This document shows positions 21,001 to 23,448 of a stretch of 64,000 nt of DNA, piece after piece. Where the stretch lies: the NCBI GenBank assembly GCA_033344895.1, contig JAWPMN010000001.1, positions 2,922,001 to 2,986,000 of the forward strand, given 5' to 3'. Every line of letters begins with the position of its first letter. Positions within the stretch are counted from its first letter, which is position 1. The notes under the pieces are model-generated. The model worked only from the letters and a program-made list of their open reading frames with translations. It had not been told where the DNA came from and did not search any database. The position numbers and the translations under genes are program-made. The stretch comes from Alphaproteobacteria bacterium. GTDB taxonomy: Bacteria; Pseudomonadota; Alphaproteobacteria; UBA8366; Aestuariispiraceae.

Positions 21001-23239
21001 GGGTGGTATCGATGGCGGTGAGATCGACACGCAGGACGGCAGCGACGCCACCGGAACCGAAGTCATGCGGATGACCTTCGATAATCCGATGGCCTCTGTG
21101 AAAGTCACCGTCTCGGCCCTGTTCGACGGGGAGACCCAAGATACGGCGGATCACGGTCCGTTCGATCCGGGCTACCTGGAGCAGGCTCGCTGGACCGCCT
21201 TCGGTCCGGATGGGCAGACGGCGACCGGTGTCATCGATGGGACGGTGAACGGTCTGGCCAGCGCCACGATCGATACCGGCTTCCCGATCACGCGGATCGA
21301 GTTGGCTCCGGTGGATGACGGGGCGGGCCAAAGCGGCCACAACTCGGACTTCCTGCTGAAGGCGATCGAGGCCGAACCGGTGGTAACCGACGGTCCCGAC
21401 ACGCCGGATGGTTCCGTGTCCTATGACGACGTCATTCACGGCGGCACGGGCAATGACCAGATCCATGGCCAGTACGGCAACGACATCCTTCAGGGCGGTG
21501 CCGGCAACGACATCGTCGCGGGCGGTGCCGGTCGCGACTGGATCATGGGCGGCAGCGACAGCGGGTCCGCTTCGACAGGGCCGCAGGCGATCACCGTCAC
21601 CTTCGAGGGGACCGACGCGGGGTATTCGAACTCGGTCGGCTACTATGTCCTGGATGATGAAGGAACACCGGAAACGGGTGAGGTCATCTGGGCCAACCTG
21701 CATCAGACCGATGTCGGTTCGACCCACACGATCCTGCTCGACGGTTTCGACCAGGACGATGTCGGCTTCTTCCTGATCCCGGATGGCGGCGACAAGAATG
21801 CCGGTCTGACGGACGGGACCGAGGTGACCTTCGGAGAGAACCAGGACGGCTCCGTCACGGTCTATGCCGACGGTCAGGCCCTGCAGGGTCAGGACGCGGA
21901 CGCCTACTTCTCGAATCCGGCCAGCCTGAACGTCGACGGCCAGGACCACACCCAGGTCACGGAAATCCTCGACGGTGTCGGCCTGACCATCAACAGCGAT
22001 GGCAAGGACGGCGTCCTGAGTGCTGACAATGTCGGCTTCTCGGGGCAGCAGGTCACCGCCGAAGTCGGCTTCAAGTCGACGGAGCTGGGCGACAACTTCA
22101 CGCCGATCCTGTCCTATTCGGCCGGCCGGAATAACGGAAACGAGTTCACCATCGGGGCGCAGAACGGTGTCCTGACGATCCTCGTCGCCGGTGTCTCCGT
22201 GGCCACGAACATCCTGGCTTCCGGGCTGTTCGATGGGGACGAGCACATGATCTCGGCCAGCTGGGACGGCAGCAACGGCAACCTGAAGGTCTATGTCGAC
22301 GGCGTCGAAGGCTTCTCGACCACCGGCATTGCCCAGGGCGAAACGATCCAGGGCGGCGGTACGCTGGTCTTCGGGCAGGAGCAGGACAGCAATGGTGGCG
22401 GTTACGACAGCGACCAGGTGTTCTCCGGCACCTATACCCAGGCCCGTCTGTTCGACGATCTGCGTGACCCGGTCGAAATCGCCGAAAGTGCCGGCGAAGC
22501 GCTTCCGGACGATGCCGACAACGTTGTCGCGGATTATCGCTTCGGCGGCTACGACAGCGGCAGCAAGTCGGTCGAAGATGTGTCGGGCAACGGCAATGAC
22601 CTGACCTACGAGACGGTGGACGGCTTCCCGGCCTCCAGCGATCCGGAGGTTGTCGTCGGTGGTGCCGGTGAGACGCTGATCGGCTTCGAGGACCTGTTGA
22701 ATGGCGGCGACCAGGACTTCAACGACGCCATCCTGTCGGTTCGTCCGGCACCGACGGCGGCGGACTTCCAGGCTGGCGACCAGCTCTGGGGTGGCGAAGT
22801 CGGCGGCACGGGCGATGGCGAGAAGGATGCCTTCTTCTACGCCCGCGGCGACGGCGTGGACACGATCCACGACTTCGAAATGGGCACGGACCAGCTGTTC
22901 ATCAGCGGCTATGACCGTGGCGAGATGACGATCGTCAAGGATGGCGACGACACGATCATCAGCCTCGGCGATGGCGGCGCGATCAAGCTGGTCGGTGTGG
23001 ATGCGGATCTCTTCGGGACGGACGAGAACATTGCCTCCTACGACGCCGATACCGACGGCAGCGGGGCATTGAACATCGACGAACTGATGGAGTTGAGAGA
23101 TGACGTGCTGGCCGATGGTGGCGAGCAGGGCGACAACACCGCCCCGCCTGCTGCCGGAGATGCCGGTATCGTTATGGTCGCACCGGTTGAACCCGGTCTG
23201 ACCGACGCCGGCGGGAACGAGGACCCTCAGAACGGGTAA
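2..23239 (+). CDS. Giant type I secreted RTX/VCBS-repeat adhesin, 5' partial
   Basis: The reading frame is open at base 2 and runs unbroken for 7,745 codons to TAA, so the gene starts upstream. It is probably a LapA/BapA-like surface protein secreted by the ABC/HlyD pair just downstream. Seen in order: alternating T1SS-143-type repeats (17 VDEDDL-like motifs between about 713 and 13532, each ending in LDH..GEN and VVDDVP) and VCBS/cadherin-like repeats (ND-x-GADG, TYTITDxDGD; about 12 copies up to 17310). Three DUF4114-like modules follow (about 13060, 17735 and 21590), then two LamG-like modules (about 20095-20750 and 21945-22640). Seven RTX GGxGxDxU clusters lie at 14771-21550. The C-terminus (22760-23239) carries a DTIHDFEMGTDQL stretch typical of type I targets and an EF-hand-type loop. 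RTX and EF-hand loops imply calcium-dependent folding outside the cell. The N-terminal retention or signal region is off the window, so a LapG-type cleavage site cannot be assessed. Family class is secure; the ligand is unknown. Confidence 0.95.
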   Translation, partial: KGLTSGGTALTYSLSGNTITATAGGDTIFTMSLNGNPTDGFTYTFDLVGNLDHPAGDGENLIEDIPFGLIATDGDGSTTTGVIEIDVRDDVPDAKDDGEYRLDQAGDSTGNTVTGNLLIDNDTQGADGATITQISYTDESGNTATAVVDPVNGVTVDTQHGSLTVGADGAWTYTADTDVVNVGGQDVEDDFNYTLTDGDGDSDTATVNIVIGDDGPGIYFPPPGGSGEPTAKGGGLVDEDDLAKPTDSVDGSDQSDPSVVTRPVAVDFGNDGPAASDALLFEDPNTAGDPSGLIGKGLTSGGQALSYTLDASGTTITATAGGDTVFTMSLSGNPVDGYNYSFDLVGQLDHATGLGENLIEGIPFALIATDGDGSTARGMIEIDVRDDMPEAKDDGSVKAEEGGAPINGNVLTNDVAGADGITLTSFTYNDVNGDPQVANAGDTVSTQYGTLTVNSDGSWTYQANQDVPNNVENDVIDPFTYTIIDGDGDTDTATQRIEIGEDVPTITFKEPGQPDAPTGNRSVDEDDLGTQPGDVDSGTDQTGVSSVSQDINIDFGDDGAAATDPVVLQIPQELVDMGLTSDGQSISYTLSTDGMTISASNGTDTVFTMTLTGNPTDGYSYTFDLTGNLDHPTGAGENVIEDLPFDVVVTDGNGSEAVGRINIDVVDDVPEMTQVSGPIAAQSVTVDEDDTADGTDGSQSTSATGALGLSGIAFTAALGADADGAQASGSGVTYDPADLTITGPAGLTSNGEAITYSQTGNVLTGSANGETIFTVTLNADDSYTFDLQGSIDHAAGSGENTIALNFGVTGTVTSNQSVTDGDGDTVSAGEVQISHGFQVNVVDDVPEAMANQSAVGTAVTGSVDEDDLADGTDATKESLSTGGDLGLAGGRDLVTIDYGADGPAAGAPAALGYGDMDWTVTGPTGLTSQGDAVTYSYDAGTDTLTAEAGGREVFTVELNADGSYTFTLKDSIDHTDANSQNVEGLSFGVSGVPSQAAIDAVKDFDQDAADALSGQTITQSFGVDVTDDVPEAMANQSAVGTAVTGSVDEDDLADGTDATKESLSTGGDLGLAGGRDLVTIDYGADGPAAGAPASLGYGDMDWTVTGPAGLTSQGDAVSYSYDAGTDTLTAEAGGREVFTVELNADGSYTFTLKDSIDHTDANGQNVEGLSFGVSGVPSQAAIDAVKDFDQDAADALSGQTITQSFGVDVTDDVPEAMANQSAVGTAVTGSVDEDDLSDGTDGTKESLSTGGDLGLAGGRDLVTIDYGADGPAAGAPAALGYGDMDWTVTGPAGLTSQGDAVSYSYDAGTDTLTAEAGGREVFTVELNADGSYTFTLKDSIDHTDANGQNVEGLSFGVSGVPSQAAIDAVKDFDQDAADALSGQTITQSFGVDVTDDVPVAVVDVSGVQGAESVSVDEDDLADGTDDTKESLSATGNLGFGSGDLISVDYGADGPADANAPTGLTAADLDFTFVNLPTALTSNGDAITFTQSNGVLTATADAGGANERPVFTVSIDATTGEYTFTLQDALDHQDANGQNIEGLTFNIEGRPNAAALAEKDFDQDAIEGLADAVVPQSFGVDIVDDVPVATVNELTTSGPTIKTGRVDTETYDDPDTGFTVSARQIDGNGNLTSLSANNISVGNSTAGPGLGVKGSPESGVAGQLGYDPTEAISEQLVVDFDYDVTGVTFTVANLFNNEFREGEGVEQGHWAAYKDGQLVAEGDFTANVGSNQGSYDINLPEGVTIDQLVFSATPYAQGIPDGEDGQTTTQDSSDYWITGIDFTYIDPDGTGTGGSEVTGQTVVVDEDDLSDGSDTDKESLSAIGDLNLAGEDLISIDYGADGPAPGAPTALQYGDLNFSFDMASLPTGLTAAGDAVTFTQDNGVLTAIADAGGADERPVFTVTLNPDATYTFQLMDQLDHPQFTAEDVLTFDFTILGVPKDGVGGTDFDLDPASLDGLVFEHGFSVQVVDDVPVAVDDNAGPVEEGQSVSGNLVDSNDIPGADGASVTEIAYTDENGAPATATVDPVNGATVTTATGSLTVQADGSYTFTTAQDAVTGSQSVTESFTYTLTDGDGDQDTAVLTVTITDDDEPTIEISYPGANADSAVVDEDDLGSEAGDLADGSDQSQVSSVSGGLNIDTGDDGFGSIALSIPQELQDMGLTSGGEAVSYTLSGDGQTITASADGQDVFTLTLTGNATDGFGWTFDLTGQLDHPAGAGENTIAGMPFGVTVTDADGDAASATIRVDVVDDVPVANDDGTVTLSEGNETVTGNVMSNDVEGADGAVVTSFTYTAEDGTTQTGAVGVQVDTQYGTLTVNADGSYTYTSDAAEDHVDGQPLTDSFTYTITDADGDTSSATQAFTIEDDGPTIDPPTPEPPNPPEPPPPGEPPVGEEDPDHPEIGINAGRVDEDDLADGSDTSKEPTTATGTLTIDGGADGVASVEFTNTAQLPSLTSGGVAIEYTLSNDGQTITGSAGGESVFTMALTNGGTGYSFEVLGTIDHPEGQDQNEVDLPFTVTVTDGDGSTASATFHISVVDDVPTAVDDATVTLSEGNETVTGNVMSNDVEGADGAVVTSFTYTAEDGTSQTGSVGVQVDTQYGTLTVNADGSYTYTSDANEAHTDGQPLTEGFTYTITDADGDSSSAVQAFTIKDTGPTIDPPTPEPPNPPEPPPPGEPPVGEEDPDHPEIGINAGRVNENDLADGSDTDKESTTVTGELNIDYGNDGPGGVAFTNEGDLPALTSNGVPITYSNDGGTITGMAGGTTIFTMTLTGGGTGYAFELTGQIDHPEGDGTNEVDLPFTVTVTDSDGSTASNTFHISVVDDVPTAVDDPTKTLQEGGESVSGNVMDNDIRGADDPVTVTEITYTDESGQQVTTAVDPVNGVTVDTQYGSLTIASDGSYTYTSDANETHTDGQPLTEGFTYTITDNDGDSSSAVQAFTITDDGPTITPPTPPTSPPPGDENDPSIGAGEFLVDEDDLGSEAGDLATGSDGSQDSSTSGTLDIDGGADGIASVVLSIPQGLVDMNLTSGGTPVTYTLSQDGQSITGSAGGESVFTLTLTGNSTDGYGFNFDLTGVLDHPTGQGENVINDLPFDITVTDGDGGTATATLEIDVVDDVPTAHDDGVVTVGECTTGGGGDLPEMDHDISNIVLYLADNTTGDIIKVKIEAFDEMDGVRDPDHLPIQQFVDTNYPNATLVAGLTVKAGNNATPGYGPGEGELFITDDGYTAANLPTAAKADVEWDASDAFDGMYIGPNNPSLLSDGTSVSVTVGTDQGSANLMANDELGADGAAITSFTYTGEDGQSHVAQAGETVDTIHGTLTVNSDGSWSYTVDQQVANDAGDASDTFTYTLTDGDGDTSTASQTIVIKDGCIGIDLGAAATATLDEDDLTTAAGDSVNGTDGTQASTITKSFDVEYGADGPAATDPIVLSVPQALQDMGLTSGGDAIAYTVSSDGLTLTASADGETVFTVSLSGDPASGTMSYTFDLVGQLDHPAGAGENVLNMPVAITITDSDGSQASGTVSLSVVDDVPAVANDAPVIGQAESVSVDEDDLADGTDGSQSTSVSGDLGFGSGDVIAIDYGADGPAAGAPAGIAYGDLDFTIEGPAGLTSQGDPVTYTQNGNVLTAEAGGRTVFTVELNADGSFTFDLQDSLDHADGAGQNAMDLGFTLTGVPSAEAIAAAVDGDGDPVQGLDTASVTQSFSVSVVDDVPVATANDLTGEPEIVTVTITKDNYNETDAGFTVTGRQINSDGTLTDKSGDLVSTNANPPGFGVTGAASGADSEIGYSNSHGISEELHIDFDQPITEVTIAYSWMHSGEDGTYTLYRDGQPVGTATVDGVTDQIDAAFTATADDGGPFNSIVFTAPSGGGHDFLVHSVQFQQTVTGGGVVAEQVTLDEDDLIDGSDLDKEGLTANGNLNLAGEELVTIDYGADGPADGAPSGLGYGDLTFTIDGPAGLTSQGEAITYDNSTPGELVATAGGREVFTVTLNADGSFSFTLKDTIDHATGDGENVQALNFGLTGVPNAGTITDYDLDPATFDGVQFTHSFQVNVVDDVPTALDDSAGPVEEGHSVSGNVMTSNDTEGADGATVTSFSYTNGSGQTVDVAVDPQNGGTATTDAGTLTVMADGSYTFTANGNVVSGGDTHVESFGYTLTDADGDTSSATLNVTITDDDEPEIEIFYPGDDDPNMGPDGAFVDEDDLGVEAGDTDQGTDQNQPSSVSGDIQLTLGEDGFGSIALSVPQELEGRNLTSGGQPVSYEVSGDGMTITASADGETVFTMTLTGNATDGFGWTFDLTGNLDHAAGQGENLIADLPFTVTVTDSDGDAASGSILVDVKDDVPVATANTVPVGGNEEQIIQVTNMGQESAAYNNTYGYYVKGPNGEPTEGKIIFANTKQDIGETYTIEGHDPADVGFFVISNGASLNGGISNGMTVTFEQDNSGEWHAVADGGRLSGQGDPVLFDDPALNENNFDYTVDNQVAGNQNWEDIPGGGDKDFNDVNINVEVITTTTIPTVDEDDLADGSSPDAGALAVNGNLGLVGEELISIDYGADGAADGAPSGLGYSDLTFTIEGPAGLTSQGDAVTYQQNGDVLTATAGGREVFTVELNADGTFTFTLKDSIDHQSGSGQNVQALAFGLIGIPTAAAAASAEDFDFDPASFDGVQFTHSFQVNVVDDVPLAVDDSQVTLDEGGVTVTGQLMGNDVEGADGASVTSFTYSDVNGDTQTGAVGQEVQTEHGALTVNADGSYTYTSNTSVDNPNGDAVTDAITYTITDADGDTSTATHSFEIEDTLPELSLQIGPAEGYEDQPIGLSISADLAQANNAVTVGVELNNVPTDAVLVTGTGQTLTGAGSYTLTPDDLDGLTIQAGPHSADDFGITVTATATHTVTGETFTTDPMPLPVTVHEIADGPTLTVTADVVAEGDEGTDDILIGGAGSDTLLGGAGDDTIEGQGGNDLLIGDEYDGIMSAALNIDVGLIDQDGSEVASLTLSGLPAGAALNSDTGAITVTNGSAELTVADLQGLTITFPAGTDAFDIQVAARTVDTDADNNTTDTSADVIQTISVSLPGGDGYGDDTITGGAGDDTIYGNRGDDILHGDGPDACPPNHEIVSGTQQVFVTDRGPFVSIGDDSGNGDIGEPGEAGHVSEGGFTVSGTLAGVGTGVVTSITYTAEDGQALTALVDATNGVTVDTQYGMLTVNADGSFSYTSDHDEDHGTSGDPLPDPFSFTATVPTGEFGEGEITADNYNETGAGFTVTARSLDENGNLTEASVDNVSTGNSTAGAAFGVRGNTGGPAGQLGYDAEEQASEELIVTFDQDVSGVTFSVANHYETESGGEVGHWVAYKDGNVVAQGDFIAPDGQNQATLSLDLPTGVTIDQLVFSAKPYAGGQSTTSDSSDYWITNITYQYGTAPGGDETFNDTLYGEEGNDQLYGDKGNDILRGGADSDTVDGGTGIDDVHAGSEDDVGLFTVGEGGVGERYDGGTGTDTLRIKYTDADLQNPAIVEELREIQQFIADNSNPLTDSGAERTFEALGITVQDWEDVVLDGPPLPNPVDANDDTDSLIEGGQTTTGNLLSNDETGGGQITSFTYTKEDGTTGTASAGDTVDTIYGELTVQADGSYTYTSDPSEDHSGGDLNETVTYTVTNQYGSDDATLTINVGDTVPDAVDDANSTVEGGQAITGNLLNNDDLGADGSTLTSFTYTDANGNQQTASAGSTVTTQTGSLTVQANGAYSFTANDSVVHDTDGQIEQEVFSYTITDGDGDTASATATIDIADTNPEVDAIAAPANGLEDQWIQLNMDSALLTSEGPDTVSITITGVPEGARLNPGTEVEPGVWTTTAAELPSVCILPPEDFSGEIDLTLTVTTTDVDGDTDTDSETFTVFVAPVVDEIDLAVQDATAVPCNDPNEPGEGLRVTNMGQESAAYHNTYGYFVIGAGGVPTVGQILFANTKQEIGVTKEIEGVDPDDVGFFVISNGANLNPGLANGTEVTFQQDGSGNWVAHTANGPLSGQGDPVIFSTPGLNEGNFDYTQDNAVVGNQNWEDIPGGGDNDFNDVNMNVERYTIDAPSNDADITGTDGNDVLVGTAADEIITGGDGDDTITGMGGDDTLLGEGGRDTIYGDGGPDAGEGGVVVVGQPSVIFQSSFEQLPDDVQQSNPSYFAQSIDGWHTTAEDVEIWTDQMVRDLGDQPDGTTSAADGDNFVELNNVPSDAFSDSDGIYRDVPTEAGKVYELTFSYSGRPGYDDTVNQMTVSVDGVDLGEYAHDMEHATDHDWQTVTVKFTGTGEPMRIMFQESSEHDQSYGRGMSLDNIILTDTGTKVVDGIEGDSFNDTIYGGADNDYIDGQQGNDVIYGDDPMGLGYDGCFTAPVSIAVGDNDIDGSEVLTVEIGAIPQGATLFNTAGDTFSGSQVHVLTPDQLDGLQIRVPNGTGDFTLTVEVTSLDTDPDRGETDTGTVSATIDIDIPDTSGGTGVPGDDTILGGSGADTIYGQQGDDVIYGDQGPGMQAPGGDPEPEPEPQPQEVTFGLSTPSYSDDPLNLYPSNGDSYARGYTDGGDYVVKIGGKDDCDICNMAGGYTTNFTVDEAATDGTLTFSYRMTFDRDYESNEYGEVWVAIDGQKVMLNGNDYVQKVSGNGNGGDDFDSGWQTVTIDIGNLSPGAHSVTLGGYNNAKTTQSEEMTVRFTDIEVTGMVGGTGDTGDTGSDVNAIFHFGLDDVTWSSNETVTDSVSGLTGTAKGGTGATGGTDGGGAQFDGDCDYIEVPHNAAMETQTGTFTIDFLAWNNGTLASKDSSGYDDGGHFDMEVNSDREVKLRFQTESESFYLEGGNIDYQNWHNATVTWDGTTVSLYVDGNLVDSVASDWNMAANQNPWTFAASQTHSGDDTANNLRDYLSGKIDSPALFDGALSAQEVAAMVNSGTGYFIENLGSGSGAESVDLDIEGTNIDTAAVVASWDAAGVNLEALRYDAGTDSYSNASFSTKNVGFTITSNHTDDTSLHGSYSYAGISVAGGIDGGEIDTQDGSDATGTEVMRMTFDNPMASVKVTVSALFDGETQDTADHGPFDPGYLEQARWTAFGPDGQTATGVIDGTVNGLASATIDTGFPITRIELAPVDDGAGQSGHNSDFLLKAIEAEPVVTDGPDTPDGSVSYDDVIHGGTGNDQIHGQYGNDILQGGAGNDIVAGGAGRDWIMGGSDSGSASTGPQAITVTFEGTDAGYSNSVGYYVLDDEGTPETGEVIWANLHQTDVGSTHTILLDGFDQDDVGFFLIPDGGDKNAGLTDGTEVTFGENQDGSVTVYADGQALQGQDADAYFSNPASLNVDGQDHTQVTEILDGVGLTINSDGKDGVLSADNVGFSGQQVTAEVGFKSTELGDNFTPILSYSAGRNNGNEFTIGAQNGVLTILVAGVSVATNILASGLFDGDEHMISASWDGSNGNLKVYVDGVEGFSTTGIAQGETIQGGGTLVFGQEQDSNGGGYDSDQVFSGTYTQARLFDDLRDPVEIAESAGEALPDDADNVVADYRFGGYDSGSKSVEDVSGNGNDLTYETVDGFPASSDPEVVVGGAGETLIGFEDLLNGGDQDFNDAILSVRPAPTAADFQAGDQLWGGEVGGTGDGEKDAFFYARGDGVDTIHDFEMGTDQLFISGYDRGEMTIVKDGDDTIISLGDGGAIKLVGVDADLFGTDENIASYDADTDGSGALNIDELMELRDDVLADGGEQGDNTAPPAAGDAGIVMVAPVEPGLTDAGGNEDPQNG
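2531..4186 (+). repeat. Three tandem near-identical 552-bp repeats in the adhesin
   Basis: Units begin at 2531, 3083 and 3635 at GATGTGCCGGAAGCG or GACGTGCCGGAAGCG, and the next divergent unit begins at 4187. Each unit is exactly 552 bp (184 codons) and keeps frame. The protein copies differ at only a few residues (for example T/A in GPTGL/GPAGL, AALGY/ASLGY, ADGTDAT/SDGTDGT). Most nucleotide differences are synonymous. All other repeats in the gene are much more diverged, so these three arose by recent duplication or are kept alike by gene conversion. Confidence 0.95.
6773..8110 (+). repeat. Direct repeat with 861-bp period and proline-rich linker
   Basis: The stretch beginning ACGGTCACGCTGTC at 6773 recurs at 7634, and GAGATCGG at 7193 recurs as GAGATCGG at 8054. 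The offset is 861 bp (287 codons) in both cases. The repeated block holds a VCBS-like domain followed by a proline-rich linker (PPTPEPPNPPEPPPPGEPP) and EEDPDHPEIGINAGRV. Similarity weakens after about 8110, where the second VDEDDL motif has become VNENDL. Confidence 0.85.
14771..21550 (+). repeat. Seven RTX calcium-binding nonapeptide clusters
   Basis: Short runs of GGxGxDxUx nonapeptides lie at about 14771-14875, 15205-15285, 16240-16345, 18213-18350, 18970-19050, 19405-19485 and 21421-21550. Examples are GGAGDDTI, GGDGDDTI and GGAGNDIV. They are separated by beta-rich modules rather than forming one block. RTX repeats are known to fold on binding calcium after secretion and are a hallmark of type I substrates. 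Confidence 0.92.
21590..22750 (+). other. DUF4114-like domain interrupted by a LamG-like domain
   Basis: The first part (about 21590-21940) has the DUF4114 pattern seen twice earlier in the protein: GYYV, DDVGFFLIPDG, then YFSNPASLN. The last part, GFEDLLNGGDQDFNDAILSV, does not appear until about 22680-22740. In the complete copies at 13060-13515 and 17735-18170 these halves are almost contiguous (GGGDKDFNDVNINV and GGGDNDFNDVNMNV). Between them lies a concanavalin-like sequence of about 230 residues (SASWDGSNGNLKVYVDGVEG, then VADYRFGGYDSG and VEDVSGNGNDL). This is a nested domain insertion read from the sequence; fold assignment is by pattern only. Confidence 0.65.
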
Positions 23240-23277
23240 GTCCCGGTCTCGCTTAACACAGTACCCCTCGTTACGAG

Positions 23278-23311
23278 ACGGCGGTGGCCCCAGCCCGGGC
23301 CCCGCCGTTTC
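23278..23311 (+). terminator. Hairpin terminator after the adhesin gene
   Basis: ACGGCGG-T-GGCCC (23278-23290) pairs with GGGCC-CCGCCGT (23297-23308) around a six-base loop, with one bulged T, and is followed by TTT. It lies about 40 bp past the adhesin stop and before the secretion genes. It probably ends or attenuates the very long adhesin transcript. The T-run is short, so efficiency is uncertain. Confidence 0.6.
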
Positions 23312-23448
23312 ACGTTCGCGCCGCAAATTTTTCCGCGGCCGGGGTGAACTTTGGCCTGAATCGTGCTTAAGTGATCGGGGCGGTGCGCCTTCAAGCGCCG
23401 CATTTTGCGTGTCGGAGGCGCGGTGCCTTGGGAGTGGCGGTTCGATAG

